64,000 nucleotides of DNA from contig NC_003071.7 in NCBI RefSeq assembly GCF_000001735.4, positions 2,305,001 through 2,369,000 of the forward strand, read 5' to 3'. The notes under the pieces are model-generated. The model was not told the DNA's origin. It saw only the letters and a program-made list of their open reading frames with translations, and did not search any database. Positions within the stretch are counted from its first letter, which is position 1. Each line of letters starts with the position of its first letter. The translations under genes and the position numbers were made by a program. Shown piece by piece: positions 45,231-61,189 of the stretch. Source of the stretch: Arabidopsis thaliana. Taxonomy: Eukaryota; Streptophyta; Magnoliopsida; Brassicales; Brassicaceae.

Positions 45231-46898
45231 ATGTCGACGATTTCGATCCATCGGACTGAGACTCTACGAATCACTCACGCTCGGTCACGAATCTTCCGGC
45301 AGAGATATCGGAGAACTATCCCTCTTTGGAAATTAACAATCAATTCGAGATCTTCTGATACATCTAAGAAGGAAGAACTCTCTGTACAAATATCAATTCC
45401 TCCTCAAGTTGATCAATCAAGACCTGAAGGTTTGAGATTCGATCGTTTACAACCTCCGGAGCCAGAGTTTGGTCATGAAGATAGATTTGAGTTTGGTAAA
45501 TTCGTAGCTAGAGAAGCTATGCTTGATGAAGAATATTGGGTAATGTCACTCAAATTCTTGACCTAACAATCAATTTTCGTTTATGGCTGATTGATTTTGT
45601 GTTGGTTCGAGTTTGTGTTAGACTGCAGCTTGGCTTCGTGCAGAGAGTCACTGGGAAGATCGCTCCAATGAAAGGTTAGCTTCGAAAGGATCTTGTAGCT
45701 TGTAAGCAAACAAAGAAGATGATATTGTTAGAGTAATCTTGTAGCTTGTAAGCACAAAGAAGATGATATTGTTAGAGTAATCTTGTAGCTTGTATTGATT
45801 AGATTTGGTAATTGGTTAAAGGAAGTATTGAGGTAGTTTAGATTGAGTGGAGATGATTGGTATGTGTGATTGATGTTGTTCTTTAATAAAACACAGATAT
45901 GTTGATAACTACAAAAGGAAATTTGCAGAGCAGGTAGAAGCTAAATATCAATTTGATCTCTTTCTTTAAGTGGATGATACTTTCTTCAAAGGATGATGAT
46001 ATGTACCAATTACTATTTTTGTGTATCAGGAGTTTAATGCTATTAAAAGAAGATGTAAAGGGATGCAAGGACAGAAATGCTCATGTATCGTTGCGGTAAA
46101 TATATACTGTTTGCACTTTGAAGTAACTTGGACAAAAAAAGAAGTAACTTGGACTATTTTCTTTGAGAGTTTGTGTATGTCAAGCTTTTGTTGTTGTGTT
46201 TATTAGGTAAAGAAGGAAGAGAAGCATATTAAACGTTCAGTAATCAAAAGTGTGGTTGGGACGCTTGATTTGAGTATTCGGTATTTTTTGCAGGGAGAGA
46301 CCTTTCCTGGGGTATATATTTCTTTCGTTAATTTCTTGTCGTGGGTGTGTGTGTGTGTATCAAAAGCCTCCTAATAAGTTTACATTATGTGCAGGAAAAG
46401 GTGAAGTCTCAATTGTTCTGCAGCATAAACCAGGAAGGATCAAATAGGTATGGTTATATTGCTAATCTATGTGTTGCGAAATCAGCACGCCGCCAGGGTA
46501 TTGCTTGCAACATGTTACGTTTCGCTGTCGAATCAGCCAGACTGAGTGGTAAATAATGTTAAACGGATAAAGAAAATGGCCGTCATTGTAATGATTGTAT
46601 CTAAGCTGTTAAATAAGTCCCAACATATGTAGAGAATGATCTAAACCTTATGTGGATTGTATTGGTTGCAGGAGTTGAACAAGTATATGTTCATGTACAT
46701 AAAAACAATTCAGTTGCTCAGGAATTATACCAGAAGACCGGTTTTAAGGTAATTAAGGAAGGCTCAAATTCCTTACTCTAAAAGTTGCTAATTGATTTTC
46801 ATGACCTGACACATATACTGTGATTGGACCAGATTGTTGAAACAGGTAAATTTGAATCATTAGATGATGATACATACTTGCTCCAGTACACAAGCTAA
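45231..46898 (+). CDS. GNAT6: GNAT-family N-acetyltransferase, probably plastidial
   Basis: Eight exons: 45231-45539, 45622-45674, 45897-45933, 46030-46095, 46207-46311, 46395-46548, 46672-46748, 46833-46898; 288 aa, the length I recall for At2g06025. The first about 70 residues are Arg/Ser/Thr-rich, like a plastid transit peptide. The acetyl-CoA site is clear: IANLCVAKSARRQGIA with the (R/Q)xxGxA loop, then ACNMLRFAVE, followed by VYVHVHKNN and the AQELYQKTGFK motif B. Such enzymes acetylate protein N-termini and lysines in chloroplasts. The symbol GNAT6 rests on my memory of the family numbering. The start is the second possible initiator region (MSTISIHR); no ATG lies upstream in frame. 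Intron 2 carries a short tandem repeat. Confidence 0.88.
45691..45790. repeat. Tandem repeat in GNAT intron 2, about 45-bp unit
   Basis: TCTTGTAGCTTGTAAGCA, then AAGAAGATGATATTGTTAGAG recurs at 45691 and 45737, with a partial third copy at 45781. Confidence 0.9.
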
Positions 46899-47332
46899 CA
46901 CACACGAAAGCGATCTTGGTTCTCTCTGCCCTTTCTTGATTGTTTTTGTTTTGGAGAATGGGAGAGAAGAATCTCGTGGCTCACTTGTTAATGCATTTGT
47001 TTGTCATGTAAAGTATAGTGTGAAATGTGTGTGTGTGGGGGGATTAAGTCCAAGTTTCATGTACAATTGTGTGTGCTTTGTGAAGAAGTATATATTTGGC
47101 TTTGGATTCATATCTCGAACATCGAAAATCGCTATGAATTTGCAGACTTACATGGTTCATCAAAGGTATTTACTAATTCGAATTCAAAAACATAAGTAAA
47201 CTTTGATCTTGCCGATTTAATAAATACTAGATTACAAAATCAAAGATAAACCACATGTTTGGACAATTAGTAAAAATCGTCTCTGCACTTCTCCAAAAAA
47301 GAAGCAAAGCAGAGGGAGATTTCGAGTTTCTT
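46899..47332. other. Convergent 3' ends of the GNAT and LRR genes
   Basis: The 434 bases between the two stop codons hold the 3' UTRs of opposing genes. A short GT-rich run (TGTGTGTGTGGGG, about 47027) is the only repeat. No further gene. Confidence 0.6.
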
Positions 47333-50300
47333 TCAGTTATCAGAAAGGTGGCCTAAGAAAGGATCCATCTTCACACCTAAGATCTTGACATTAGGATTTG
47401 AGTGACCTTTAACAAATACATCCGTCACCTGCAAAAGAGAAAAGATAGGTTTCTTTATCAGGATATGTCCGTTTCTTTGCGAAGGAGACGAGGGCTTTTG
47501 GGTTTTAAAGTTTTTTACCTGACTGCATCCAAAGACCTTCAACACTTTCAGAGATGAACTGTTATCGACAATGTAGCCTAATAAATCGTTGGACATTTCT
47601 CGGCACCAGGATATATCCAAAATCTGCAGTTTATCTGAATGTTTGGCAAGTGCTAGGGCCGTGTTGTGGCCAACCTGAACATAAAACAAATGTTTAAGTG
47701 TGACTTAAGATCGATCTGTGGATTGGTGGCATTGTGGGAAAGAATCCGTTTACCTTCTTAACATTGTTTAGTGATAGCTCCTTCAGAGAACCACCTGCGG
47801 TTTCTACAAATGCAGCTACAGCTTCATCACTATAGAGACATAAGAAGCGTCGGTTAACTTTGACATAAAACACAGCCCACACAGTTCACAAGAACATGAC
47901 TATATGTGTATTGATTTGAATATAGAAAACAGATAATGTCTCCAAAATTAACATAGTGGCAGATATGTTTAACAAAGTAACACCATAAGTTCTTATATAT
48001 AACAGGCCATGTCACCATATCAAATGGTAACACTGTACGGTTGTACCAGTATAACATGAACATTTGGAATGAGATAGTAATCTTCCAGTAAGCATGAATA
48101 CAGAAGGGTATAGAGACTTGCCTGAAAGGGTTGCGACAAAAAATCAATTTCTCCAACGCTTGACAGCCATTTGCAAGGTAACCCAGAGAAGAATCTGTCA
48201 GCTTGCATACGTTAGCCAGGTCAAGGACGCTTAAATTGGGACAGTTTTCAGAGATGACTTTAATAGAAGAATCAGATAACTTCCTGCAACAGATTCACAA
48301 AGCCAAATAAGGTAAGAATTCAGAGTGACTGAATCAAAGGGGGTGAACAAGGAAATTCAAGAGGCATACCGAGAGTTGGTCAAAATCAGCTGCTTCAGGG
48401 TCTGACCTCTAGCAGTAACAAACTCCTTCAAGAACCGACCCTTGACAGAAGGAAGATCCGCAAGGGACAATACTTCCAACTTCTCAAACTTTTTCAATGC
48501 TGCGAGAATATGCTTCATATCAATGTTTTGGCACTCGTTGATATACAGTTCCCTTAAAACTGACCCCAATGAATCAGATAACATATCAATGCTAGATGAT
48601 GTTAGAAGAGAGCATTGGTTGAGATTAATAGACGTAATCGCAGGAGCAGAGGAAACCAGTTGTCGTAGCCCCACATCGGAAAGCCGGCATGCACCACTTA
48701 TAGATAAAGTAGATAGCATCGGCAACACTTTTGGTGACCTTGCTAAAGTGAAGGGTAATATATAATCTGGCATACACCGCCCACACTGGTCAAGTTGAAG
48801 AACCTGTTTCAAAAAGGAGGCGAATCCGCGAATGTGGACTTAAGTTACAATGAACACTTTAATATCATCTTATGCATGAAAAACTTTATCTTAGGTGTGA
48901 CAAGATGTTTATCATGATTTATTCCTGTCAGTATCATTATTTTCCAAGAACGGGCAGCTAACCTCATATACGGTTCAATATCCAATCTAAGCCAATTAAC
49001 TACAGGAATAAAATGGTACTGAAAATGTTGTCTTCACAGGAAAAAATAAGTTACCATCAAGTTGCTGGTGTCACAGTTCTTAAAACATTCAGTGAACTCT
49101 TCCTCGGTCAGCCATGAGCAATCTGGAACACAAATTTCTGTTGGAGATCCCTGGACAAGAAGATCAAGAAAGTGTAGGTCCATTCTCCTAGAATCACAAA
49201 GCAATTGACAAAGTTTGACCCTCAATGTGTCTGGAACATAGTCAAGAGAAGTGATGGCATCAGCATTCTTGACAAGAACTCGCAAGGATAATTCTTGCAG
49301 AGATGGAGCCTTCCGAGGGGGGAAACTAAAGTTACTTCTGGGAACCCAAATAGTTGGTGAAGATCTTTCTTTGTTGGAGACGCCAATACCAACATGCGGA
49401 GTCGTGTACTCTTCTCGGTCCTTAATTATTTTCATAGCAGTAGAGAAAGGACCCGGCCAATCTTCGACCTGCTGCTCCCCCTCTTTATCTGACAAATCCT
49501 CTTCTTCCTCCACTTGAGCATCAAAATGAGCAAATCTGTGAGCAATCCTCTCTGCAATGTCACGAAAGTGCTGAGTTCTTGAATCGTTTCCAATCTCATT
49601 ACTATTTTCTCGATTCTGCGCTTGCTCAACATTAGCCATCGTCGCAGCCAATTCTGTTACAGAGACATCCGGGGGCTTCTCACTGTTAACCAAGCTCTCG
49701 ATTTCCATTTCTTCTTCATCAACTTCGACAATCTCAACCGTTACCGGAGAAGAAACATCCTCCACCTGCATAATACCCTTTCCCTTCTCCTCCCTAGTAT
49801 ATCTTCTTCTACCCATAGAACTACTCTGCTTCTCATAACTCTGACCACAAATCACATCACTTTCTCCATAGGAATCTTCCATTATCCCCTTTCCTTTGTT
49901 ATTGCTCTCATTCTCTACTTCTACTACATACCACTTCTCCGCTAACGAGTCACCTAACACACCACTACTACTCTTATCTTCCAAATCCACACTATCCTCT
50001 GATTCATTCTTCACAATAGTTTCTTCAACCAAATCCACACAAACCCTCTTTGTTTTACTCGCACTTTCTCCTAACTTTAAATCGAAATCAAACTTGCTAG
50101 ACTCAATTTCAATTCCATAATCGACACCTCTCTTAGCAACTCTCTTCCCTGAACGCAAACTCAAAAACTTTTCATCCACACTAACCTCTTTCTCAGTGAC
50201 ACAATCATCGCCGTCAAATTGGTGTGCAAGACGAAGACTACGTCTCCGGGTAGTGTGAGTGGGTTCATCAACAAGACCCAATTCAGGAGCGGTCTCATCC

Positions 50301-50419
50301 GGCGAGCGGTGAAGTTCGGGCTCTAGTGTACGAGCGGGAGTCGACGGCTCAGTGTCGGATTCTTTAGGGAGTGGCTTGGGTGAGACAGATGGGATTTCGC
50401 GAGATCGAAGAATCGTCAT
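47333..50419 (-). CDS. RNI-type leucine-rich repeat protein (At2g06040-like)
   Basis: Six exons on the minus strand: 50419-49055, 48803-48370, 48283-48122, 47829-47754, 47674-47519, 47428-47333; 762 aa. Residues 1 to about 330 are acidic, Ser/Glu-rich and likely disordered (EVDEEEMEIESL, QVEEEEDLSDKEGE). The rest folds as F-box/Rad7-like leucine-rich repeats of the ribonuclease-inhibitor type (LDLANVCKLTDSSLGYLANG, LDISWCREMSNDLLGY). The architecture resembles yeast/fission yeast Rad7/Rhp7, the nucleotide-excision repair factor, and Arabidopsis annotation says so as I recall; a repair role is inference. Intron 3 uses a perfect GC donor (CAG|GCAAGT). An (AGGAAG)n run lies just upstream of the start. 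Confidence 0.9.
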
Positions 50420-50467
50420 GGAAATTGTAATCTGGAGAGAAAGGGAGAGAGGAGGGTTTATGAGGGT

Positions 50468-50516
50468 TTAGGTAGGAGAAGAAGAGGAAGAGGAAGAGGA
50501 AGAGGAAGAGGAAGGG
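50468..50516. repeat. GA-rich microsatellite in the LRR gene leader
   Basis: AGGAAG repeated about six times directly upstream of the minus-strand start codon, so CTTCCT in the transcript leader. Likely length-polymorphic. Confidence 0.9.
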
Positions 50517-50519
50517 TCG

Positions 50520-51309
50520 GTTGGATAAATTAGGGTTTGTTGCCGATTTCGCGCCAACCGATGCAATGCTTGTTTTCCTCTTCTCTTACCATCCGAGCAA
50601 TTTCTTTTACTTAATAATGGTCATTTAATGTTCACGCAAATTAAATCATTGGCTAGAAATTGATCCGTGGCACATCTCGGATTAGATATTTTTATTAACA
50701 AATTAAAAGTTTTATTTTAAGTAATATTATTTATATATTTTATTATCTTATTTTTAATATGATTTTTAAAATTTATAATTCATAAAATAGTTTCACGTGT
50801 CAAACTAATCGATCTTAGATTTTGATAGTTTGACAGGTATTAAACAAAATTTATTTATTTATTTAACAAAGAAACTATGCAAATATCTTATATATAATTT
50901 CAAAAATGAAATAAAATAATAAGGAAATTATAAATATCGTATTAAATAAAAATAAAAATTTTAAAACACATAGATATATAACAAAACTATACATATATAT
51001 CCTATATAAAATAATTTTAAAAATGTTGTTGTTCTACAAACATAAAAAAAAATATTATTTTAATTATACAATTATATTCTAATTTTTTAATATAGATTAC
51101 TAATAGAGCTATACATGTCTTTTGATTTGTGATACTGCCTCTTATGTAAGAGCTTTTCTCTCTTCTTTCTTTTAACTTTTAATTATTATTTTTATTTTTA
51201 ATTGTGAAGAGTTCTATTAAGGAACGCACGATTTAGGGTGTACTAAGTTGGTATACATAGTAGATGAGTAATACATGTATACCCATTCTAGTTTTTGTTA
51301 GAAATCCAT
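50520..51309. other. AT-rich upstream spacer
   Basis: Promoter side of the LRR gene followed by AT-rich DNA. No gene or element end is recognised. Confidence 0.5.
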
Positions 51310-51813
51310 GCATATATGTCTTAACGTTTTTGAATATTTCTTTTCAAGGTACCTTTAAAACTTTGATTGTTTTAGAAAAAAACAAATAAATTAGCATAAC
51401 ATTAACTTAGAAAATATGCTATATGACATGGACAAAATATGCACACATCCAAACAAAATTTAGAAGAAGAATTTCATATTTCTAATGATGCCATAAGGAG
51501 TCGTCTTTTGCATCTTCTTTCCTAACATGATACTTTTGTTCCTCGTCTTCTTCACATGCTTGCATATATGTCTTAACGTTTTTGAACATTTCTTTTCAAG
51601 GTACCTTTAAAACTTTGATTGTTTTAGAAAAAAACAAACAAAGTAGCATAACATTAACTTAGAAAATATGCTATATGACATGGACAAAATATGCACACAT
51701 CCAAACAAAATTTAGAAGAAGAATTTCATATTTCTAATGATGCCATAAGGAGTCGCCTTTTGCATCTTCTTTCTTAACATGATACTTTTGTTCCTCGTCT
51801 TCTTCACATGTTT
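51310..51813. repeat. Recent tandem duplication, 252-bp unit
   Basis: GCATATATGTCTTAACG at 51310 and 51562 start two head-to-tail copies. They differ at only a handful of positions (for example TATTTC/CATTTC, TAAATTAG/CAAAGTAG, GTCGTC/GTCGCC), so the duplication is recent. No coding content. Confidence 0.95.
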
Positions 51814-52088
51814 GTTATCCTATCACTACTGTTGTAAATCTCACAATCTCTCTATTTCTCACACTCATTTTCGGTTTCATTGTCTTTAGAGAGAAGCCCA
51901 ACTCAGGGAATATGCACCTTTTGTATTATTTCTCTTGGTTTTGGACTCTTTGCCCTCAAGCCTACGAAATGTTTAGTTGTGTTGCAAAAGATCACAACCG
52001 TTTTGTAGTTTTAAGATTAAGTTTTAAGTTAGGAACAAAAGATTTAGATCTTAACATTATGCAAAAAGAAAAAATGATCAGATCCTAA

Positions 52089-52283
52089 CAGTTCGATGAA
52101 AGACCGTCTCACCCGAAAGACCCCGCCCATAGCCGCCTGCCAGATCTAAAGAGGTTGCTACTTTCTTCCTCCAGATCTCTTACTTTGAATGAGTTACTCG
52201 ATCTCGCTCTGCAGAGGGTTTTTACTAGTCGCGATGAGTTGTTTCAGTTCTTAAAATCGATGAAGAGAGAATCGAGCCCATAA
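52089..52283 (+). other. Open, coding-like fragment without a start codon
   Basis: A 64-codon open stretch with gene-like composition (LPDLKRLLLSSSRSLTLNEL, then LQRVFTSRDELFQFLKSMK) stands in an otherwise AT-rich spacer. GC is higher than in its flanks up to about 52440. I do not recognise the family. It may be a captured or decayed exon, or the conserved part of an unannotated transcript. Confidence 0.3.
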
Positions 52284-52672
52284 GATATGGAGAGAGTGAG
52301 GCGGTACGAATCATGGAAGAAGAAGAATGTAATCGGGAAGAGAAATCGAGAAAGTGGGGAGTTGGGAAAGAGAATGTGGTTACTGGATTTTGTATCGTGG
52401 CATTCTAATTGAGGGAACCAAATTCGCCGTCAATAACTTTCTTAACGGTGATTCTAAATGAGTCCCTTAAAAATAAAATAATAAAAATTAATTGAAAAAG
52501 TAAGAGAGAGAAGAAGAAAGAGAGAAATACGGTCTAAAAAAAACTTTGCTTCAGTGTGACGAGAAACCCACATGAGATGTGGAAAAATGCAATTGGTCAA
52601 TTTTTTTATTTGTAATTAACAATATAAATAAATAACTAAATATACTTAAATGATTAAAACAATAGAGATAAA

Positions 52673-53585
52673 ACCATCTCCATTGGTGTTTCTTAAGGGT
52701 TTCTTAGATGAAATTCTTAAGAATAAAGCTCAAAAAATAAATCAAAACTCATGTTAATGTTAAGGATTGATCCTAAAATAAGGTGTTTAGGGATTGTTAA
52801 GAAACTCTGACATGTCGCTTTTTGATTGGTTCGAATTTTTATTTTTTTCTCATAATTATTATCAAAGTAATTTTTTTTATAAAATCTCAAATCTCTCTCT
52901 TTCTCTCACAACACTACGAAACTCTCTTATTCTTCAACCTCTCTTTGTTTCAAATTTCAAATTGGTTAAGCATATATGACAAAAATATTACTGAGTCAAG
53001 CTTATTCGAGTTTTTTATTTGCTTTTTGTTTTAAATATTTGTATGTATGTTTATAAGTTAAGATTCTAATAATTATTATGTTTTATCACAGAAACTCACT
53101 TAATGACTCCACCATTGGATAATAAAAATTGTAAATACTCAACAAAACTCTAAACTTCAAATTTACCAAACTTTATTATTAAAACTTTTTAAGGATTACT
53201 CAACCCGACTTCGTGATTGGATTAAACATGAATAATTGAAAGCTGATTTAGTTGAACATATATGGCAAACATTTAGTCCGAATCAAGCTTAATTCTTATC
53301 GTCTTTCAAGGTTTTCATTTATATATTTTTGTTTTGTTTTTATGTTATGTATGTTTACAATTTTAATATTTCAAATAATTATTATGTTTTTTGAAATAAA
53401 AAAATTATAATATTATAGATATATAATATATATATATATATATTAAACTCATTTAAAAACTCCACTACTGGACAATGAAAATTATAAAGATTCAACAAAA
53501 ACTTTAAACTTTAATTTGTTCAAAATTTAATATTATAAAATTGAAAGGAATCCTTAATTACGACTCCCAATGGAGATGCTCTTAG
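52673..53585. mobile_element. Larger MITE-like element, CCATCTCCATTGG ends
   Basis: ACCATCTCCATTGG at the left and CCAATGGAGATGCTCTTAG at the right form inverted repeats of 13-14 bases. Internal partial repeats (CTCCACCATTGGATAATAAAAA, CTCCACTACTGGACAATGAAAA) suggest nested or duplicated copies. It encodes nothing credible. Confidence 0.55.
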
Positions 53586-53754
53586 AGTGCTCTTAGCTGC
53601 CAGCTTCAAAAGAATCAGCATTGTATCCAATTGAAAATTTCCTGCTTCTGCCTCTTTCATGAGTAACGAGAAGCCGTGTCGATGTGATATACAATTTACT
53701 TTTACAGAAATATGTACCAAAATAAAGCGACTTCTTTTTTTTCATGATTTTTTT

Positions 53755-54105
53755 TTAAAAATTTGCTTGCCGACGCATCTCTATTTGTTCTCAACATGGG
53801 TTCTGCGTTCATCGACATTCTAGTCTATGTTGACGACATTGTCATCACCGGCACCTCTCTACAAGCCATTACTCGGGTCACTGATCTTCTGGCATCCAAG
53901 TTCTCTCTAAAAGATCTTGGAGAGCTCTCTTACTTCCTTGGTATGGAAGCTACTCGGACACCTCCTTGACTTCATCTCACTCAAATGAAATACGTCACAG
54001 ATCTTATCACACTTTCTAATGGCGGATGCTAAACCGGTTTCCACACTTTCTAATGGAACAGATGGTGCTATTCTTTCGGTCTTATCACTACACCATTAAC
54101 AAAAA
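53755..54105 (+). pseudogene. Ty1/copia reverse transcriptase fragment
   Basis: Bases 53763-53969 read ILVYVDDIVITGTSLQAI and KFSLKDLGELSYFLGMEA, the core of copia RT. A stop and a shift follow, then HLTQMKYVTDLI. The fragment has no LTRs and ends about 135 bases after the OPR3 gene. It is a short relic. Confidence 0.9.
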
Positions 54106-54239
54106 ACCTTGAGTAATGCCATGAAGATTTTAACTAGATAAACAACAAGATACATGACTAAATATTAAGTGGATAACAATAACATTGTCATTTTACATAT
54201 CAATGTATTGTCAATACATTTTCTCCTCGATTATCAAAC

Positions 54240-57784
<3,545 letters not shown>

Positions 57785-58440
57785 AGCGAGTCATTCTTCA
57801 GGGGACTGTACCATCAAAACTTACTCTGAATAATTATCTGTTTCAAATGCCTGACACTTTATCCTTCTTGAAAGGATATTTTTTATTGCCAATATTAAAA
57901 CTTCCAATTCCGAGTGAAAAAGAAAGGGACACCTCCGAAGACACTTTGCACCAAGTAAAATTGTATTGTCAATTCCTAGGAAACACCACCATACTAAATT
58001 CATAGATGGATCTGCCGATTTCCATGAATTCATCAATCCTACATCTTAAAGATTGAATTGGAGTTTCCAAAGTATCCCTAATAACACTAGATTCAGTTGG
58101 AGCTAATTGAGCTCCTTCTCACATTTGTTTTTTGTTACTCCAAACGTGATTTAAAATATCTGAAATTCAACCCTTCAGTGAGACTCTTGTCTTGTACCTC
58201 TAGTACATCTCCCATCATCAAATCCTTTTGCTCATCCTCTAGAACTGAAACTTTAGAAATATTATCGACCATTTGTGAGCCCTGAGTTACTTTATTGATT
58301 GTTTTTGGTTCGTACAATGGTTTAGACCAAACTGGACTTGCATCCTTCCTAGTATATTTTGTTCCCTCAACAGAATATTGAGAATTCATCAAGCCATCCT
58401 TAACTAATCATTTCCCAGCCACTTCATTATTCTCAGCCCA
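57785..58440 (-). pseudogene. LINE fragments: RNase H and upstream region
   Basis: On the minus strand, 58036-57821 carries an RNase H relic (LGAKCLRRCPFLFHSELEVL, then RRIKCQAFETD), typical of plant LINE ORF2 tails. 58392-58135 carries a basic, Ser/Thr-rich stretch (SKPLYEPKTINKVTQGSQMV) that I cannot place firmly but which lies in the right order before it. Several stops and shifts. Confidence 0.6.
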
Positions 58441-59208
58441 AGTCCCAGGGAAACTCTTTTTGTGCCCCTAACTTGGAAAAAGTTTTTTTTTTTATCATAT
58501 TGCCTATGAGAACAGATAGCTAATATCTTTTGATAAATGTAGAAAGATGGCTAATTAAGAGATTTATAAATAAAATTAAATATTATCTTGAGAAAATTTT
58601 AATTTATAGAATTATTTTGATGTTTTATATGAAATTGCATTGATTCTTATGAGATCTAAAAATATGGTTAAAATCTTATAAGAGTAAAAGATGATATTTG
58701 TGTGTAGATTAGATCGGTTACTGGTAAAATGGTAGGTGATTTATAAGCCACTTATAAATCAGGTACATAATCTAAAATACGTTATGATCTTCAAGATACA
58801 CTATCTTTAACTAAATGAAACATTGAAAATTTATTTCATTTTGCTTTTTATCTATTATTTGTATATTCATTAATTGTCATTTATTTTTCGCCAATGACAT
58901 TTGTATTTTTGAGTCTATTTTTCGTAAACCATTTTTGGGCATACCATTTTTAGAAAACATTGTTTGTTTAGTTTAATATAATTCAACCATTTTAGTTATA
59001 GAACCTCACTAAGGTGGTTTAAGATGTAATCGAAAAGCTGTATTGCTTATATGATTTATTGTGAATTTGGATTTGTCACGCTGAGGATGTAATCAATCGA
59101 ACATGTATTCAAAGGATGGTCACGAATTTTTGTCAACAAAAACATGCACAATTCTAGGATAATAAATCCTAACTACTTGAAGACAAGTAAACCTCCACAA
59201 CATTCTTA
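58441..59208. other. AT-rich spacer
   Basis: Nothing recognisable except a possible ORF1 end of the following LINE in the last about 40 bases (frame ending SKPPQHS before the ORF2 start). Confidence 0.5.
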
Positions 59209-60955
59209 ATGTCTGGTTTCTTCTGGAACATTAGATATTTTAATAAAAGAGGTAAGCATGATGTTGTAAGGGATTGGATGAATAGGGGGAAGTTTGATTT
59301 TGATTTTTTAATAGAAACAAAAGTAAAAGAAAGAAAGGTATACAAGATTACAAAGTCAGTTTTTAGAGAATGGTCTTTTATATGCAATTATGAAGAATAT
59401 AGACTAGGAAGAATTTGGTTGCTTTGGAGAAATAACGTGCAAGTCACGCCTATCTACAAGACATCACAATTGATTACATGTTCGATCTTGATTGAAGGAG
59501 AAAAGGAAGAATGTTTTGCAATATTTGTTTATGCATCCAATTTTGTGATGGAACGCAAAACACTATAGGCCGATCTTCGACACTATCATAGTTTTGCTCT
59601 ATTTCATGGTAAAACTTGGTTGATATGTGCAGATTTCAGTGAGGTGTTGGAAGGAGAGGATCATTCAATGTATGAACATTTACCATTGATATCACGAGGA
59701 ATGAGAGATTTTCAGAATTTAGTCCAACAATGTGAATTAACTGATTACAGCTATATGCTTAATCGTACTCTATGTTTGAGACAAGAGGTCATTCAGATCA
59801 TTTAAGATGTAGATTTTATATTAAAGAGGAGGAGAGAAGAGTTATAACGATATGAATGACCACCTAGCTACACTATCGGGCTACTAAGAAGAATTAGAAG
59901 CAACTTGGGCTTAGTCCACACCACTTTATCATTCCACTTCAGCGATTCACATGTTATCAAAAAAAGCTATAGGCACTGAAACCACAACTCCGCAGGATGG
60001 GGAAATGGTTGTAGAGAGATATATCAATTCGAACAAAGGAGGCATATAAAAAGCTTTGAGATTTAAAAACCATATAATCAGTGGACTTGGAGGCAGCAAC
60101 TTACAATAAATGGAGGAGATTATCAGACATTGAAGCAGGATATTTTTGACAAAAGGCGAAACTCGACTGTATTAAAATAGAGGATAAAAATTAGAAAAGT
60201 TTCTACAACGCAGCAAAACTAAGAAGATGGCCAAATAGCAGTCACTCAAAGAGAGAATAAGGCTGAACCTAAAAGATATTTAAAGAGTTTTTTAACCGAG
60301 AAGCCACAAGGCTACGAAGAATGGTCAAGTGAGAAGTTGGGACATCTAATGGAGTTTAAATGTGAAGAAAATGATAAGGCAATGCTCACACAAAAAAGTC
60401 TCGGAGGGAAAAGTGAAGAAAGTATTGTTCTCAATGCCAAGCAACAAATCTCCGAGTCCAAATAGGTCAGTAGTGGGAAAAGACTTTGTGGTGGCATTTC
60501 AATTCTTTTCTAAGACTGTTTTTTTTGCCTAAAGGGGCCAACTCAACCATCTTAGCTTTGATTCCAAAGAAAAAAGAAGCTATTGTAATGAAGGACTATG
60601 CACAAATATCATGCTGCAACGTTCTTAACAAAGTCATATCGAAGCTTCTGGCAAACCGAATCAAGACTATTCTACCACGATTCATTTCTCCAAATCAATA
60701 AGCATCTATAAAGGATATGTTGATGATGGAAAACCACCTCCTCACCACATAGATCATCAATGACTACCACAAAGACACTATTTCTCCTCGATGCGTGATG
60801 AAAATAGATATTTTGAAAGCTTTTGACTCGGTTCAGTGGAGTTCCTACTAAACACGTTAAGATCAGAGCTCTTGAATTCTGAGAGAAATATATACAGTGG
60901 ATTTAGACATGGATTACTACATCCTCATTTTCAGTGCAAGTGAATGGACTAAGAT
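59209..60955 (+). pseudogene. LINE ORF2 remnant, same family as LINE-1
   Basis: Opens MSGFFWNIRYFNKRGKHDVV, closely matching the endonuclease start of LINE-1 (FFWNVRGFNKT). EN blocks LIETKVKE, WRNNVQVTPIYK and a GDFNE-type site (CADFSEVLEGEDHS) follow, with a stop at 59566-59568. RT pieces appear at 60490-60950 (ANSTILALIPKKKE, SCCNVLNKVISKLLANRIK, a DILKAFD relic) and end at TTTTCAGTGCAAGTGAATGG. Many stops and shifts make it much older than LINE-1. Confidence 0.88.
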
Positions 60956-61176
60956 GATGGTGACGACGAGAGACAAGAAGATGATCATCTCGAGAACGAC
61001 AACGAAACTGGGTTGTTTTCTGGTTGTAGATGTGTTGCAGAAAGAGATTAGTTCCTCGAATACCTTCCTAATAATGTAGAGGAGCAAGGAGAAAAAGATG
61101 ACAGTGCCGAAAGCCACATTCAGAATTCCCCAGCTATAGGATTTCTTCCCGTAGATGGGTGACACGATGGAGAAAG
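60956..61176. other. Sequence between LINE remnant and copia primer site
   Basis: This is where the 5' LTR end of the following copia element should lie. Instead it shows long open stretches on both strands: an acidic one on plus (DDGDDERQEDDHLENDNE, one stop) and a hydrophobic one on minus (GILNVAFGTVIFFSLLLYII, 61195-60917). The hydrophobic reading could be a by-product of purine-rich plus-strand DNA. Status is unresolved. Confidence 0.3.
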
Positions 61177-61189
61177 TGGTAGCAGAGCC
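61177..61189 (+). promoter_or_regulatory. Copia primer-binding site (initiator Met tRNA type)
   Basis: TGGTAGCAGAGCC differs at one base from TGGTATCAGAGCC, the complement of the plant initiator-methionine tRNA 3' end used by most copia elements to prime reverse transcription. It lies 30 bases before the gag start. Confidence 0.75.
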
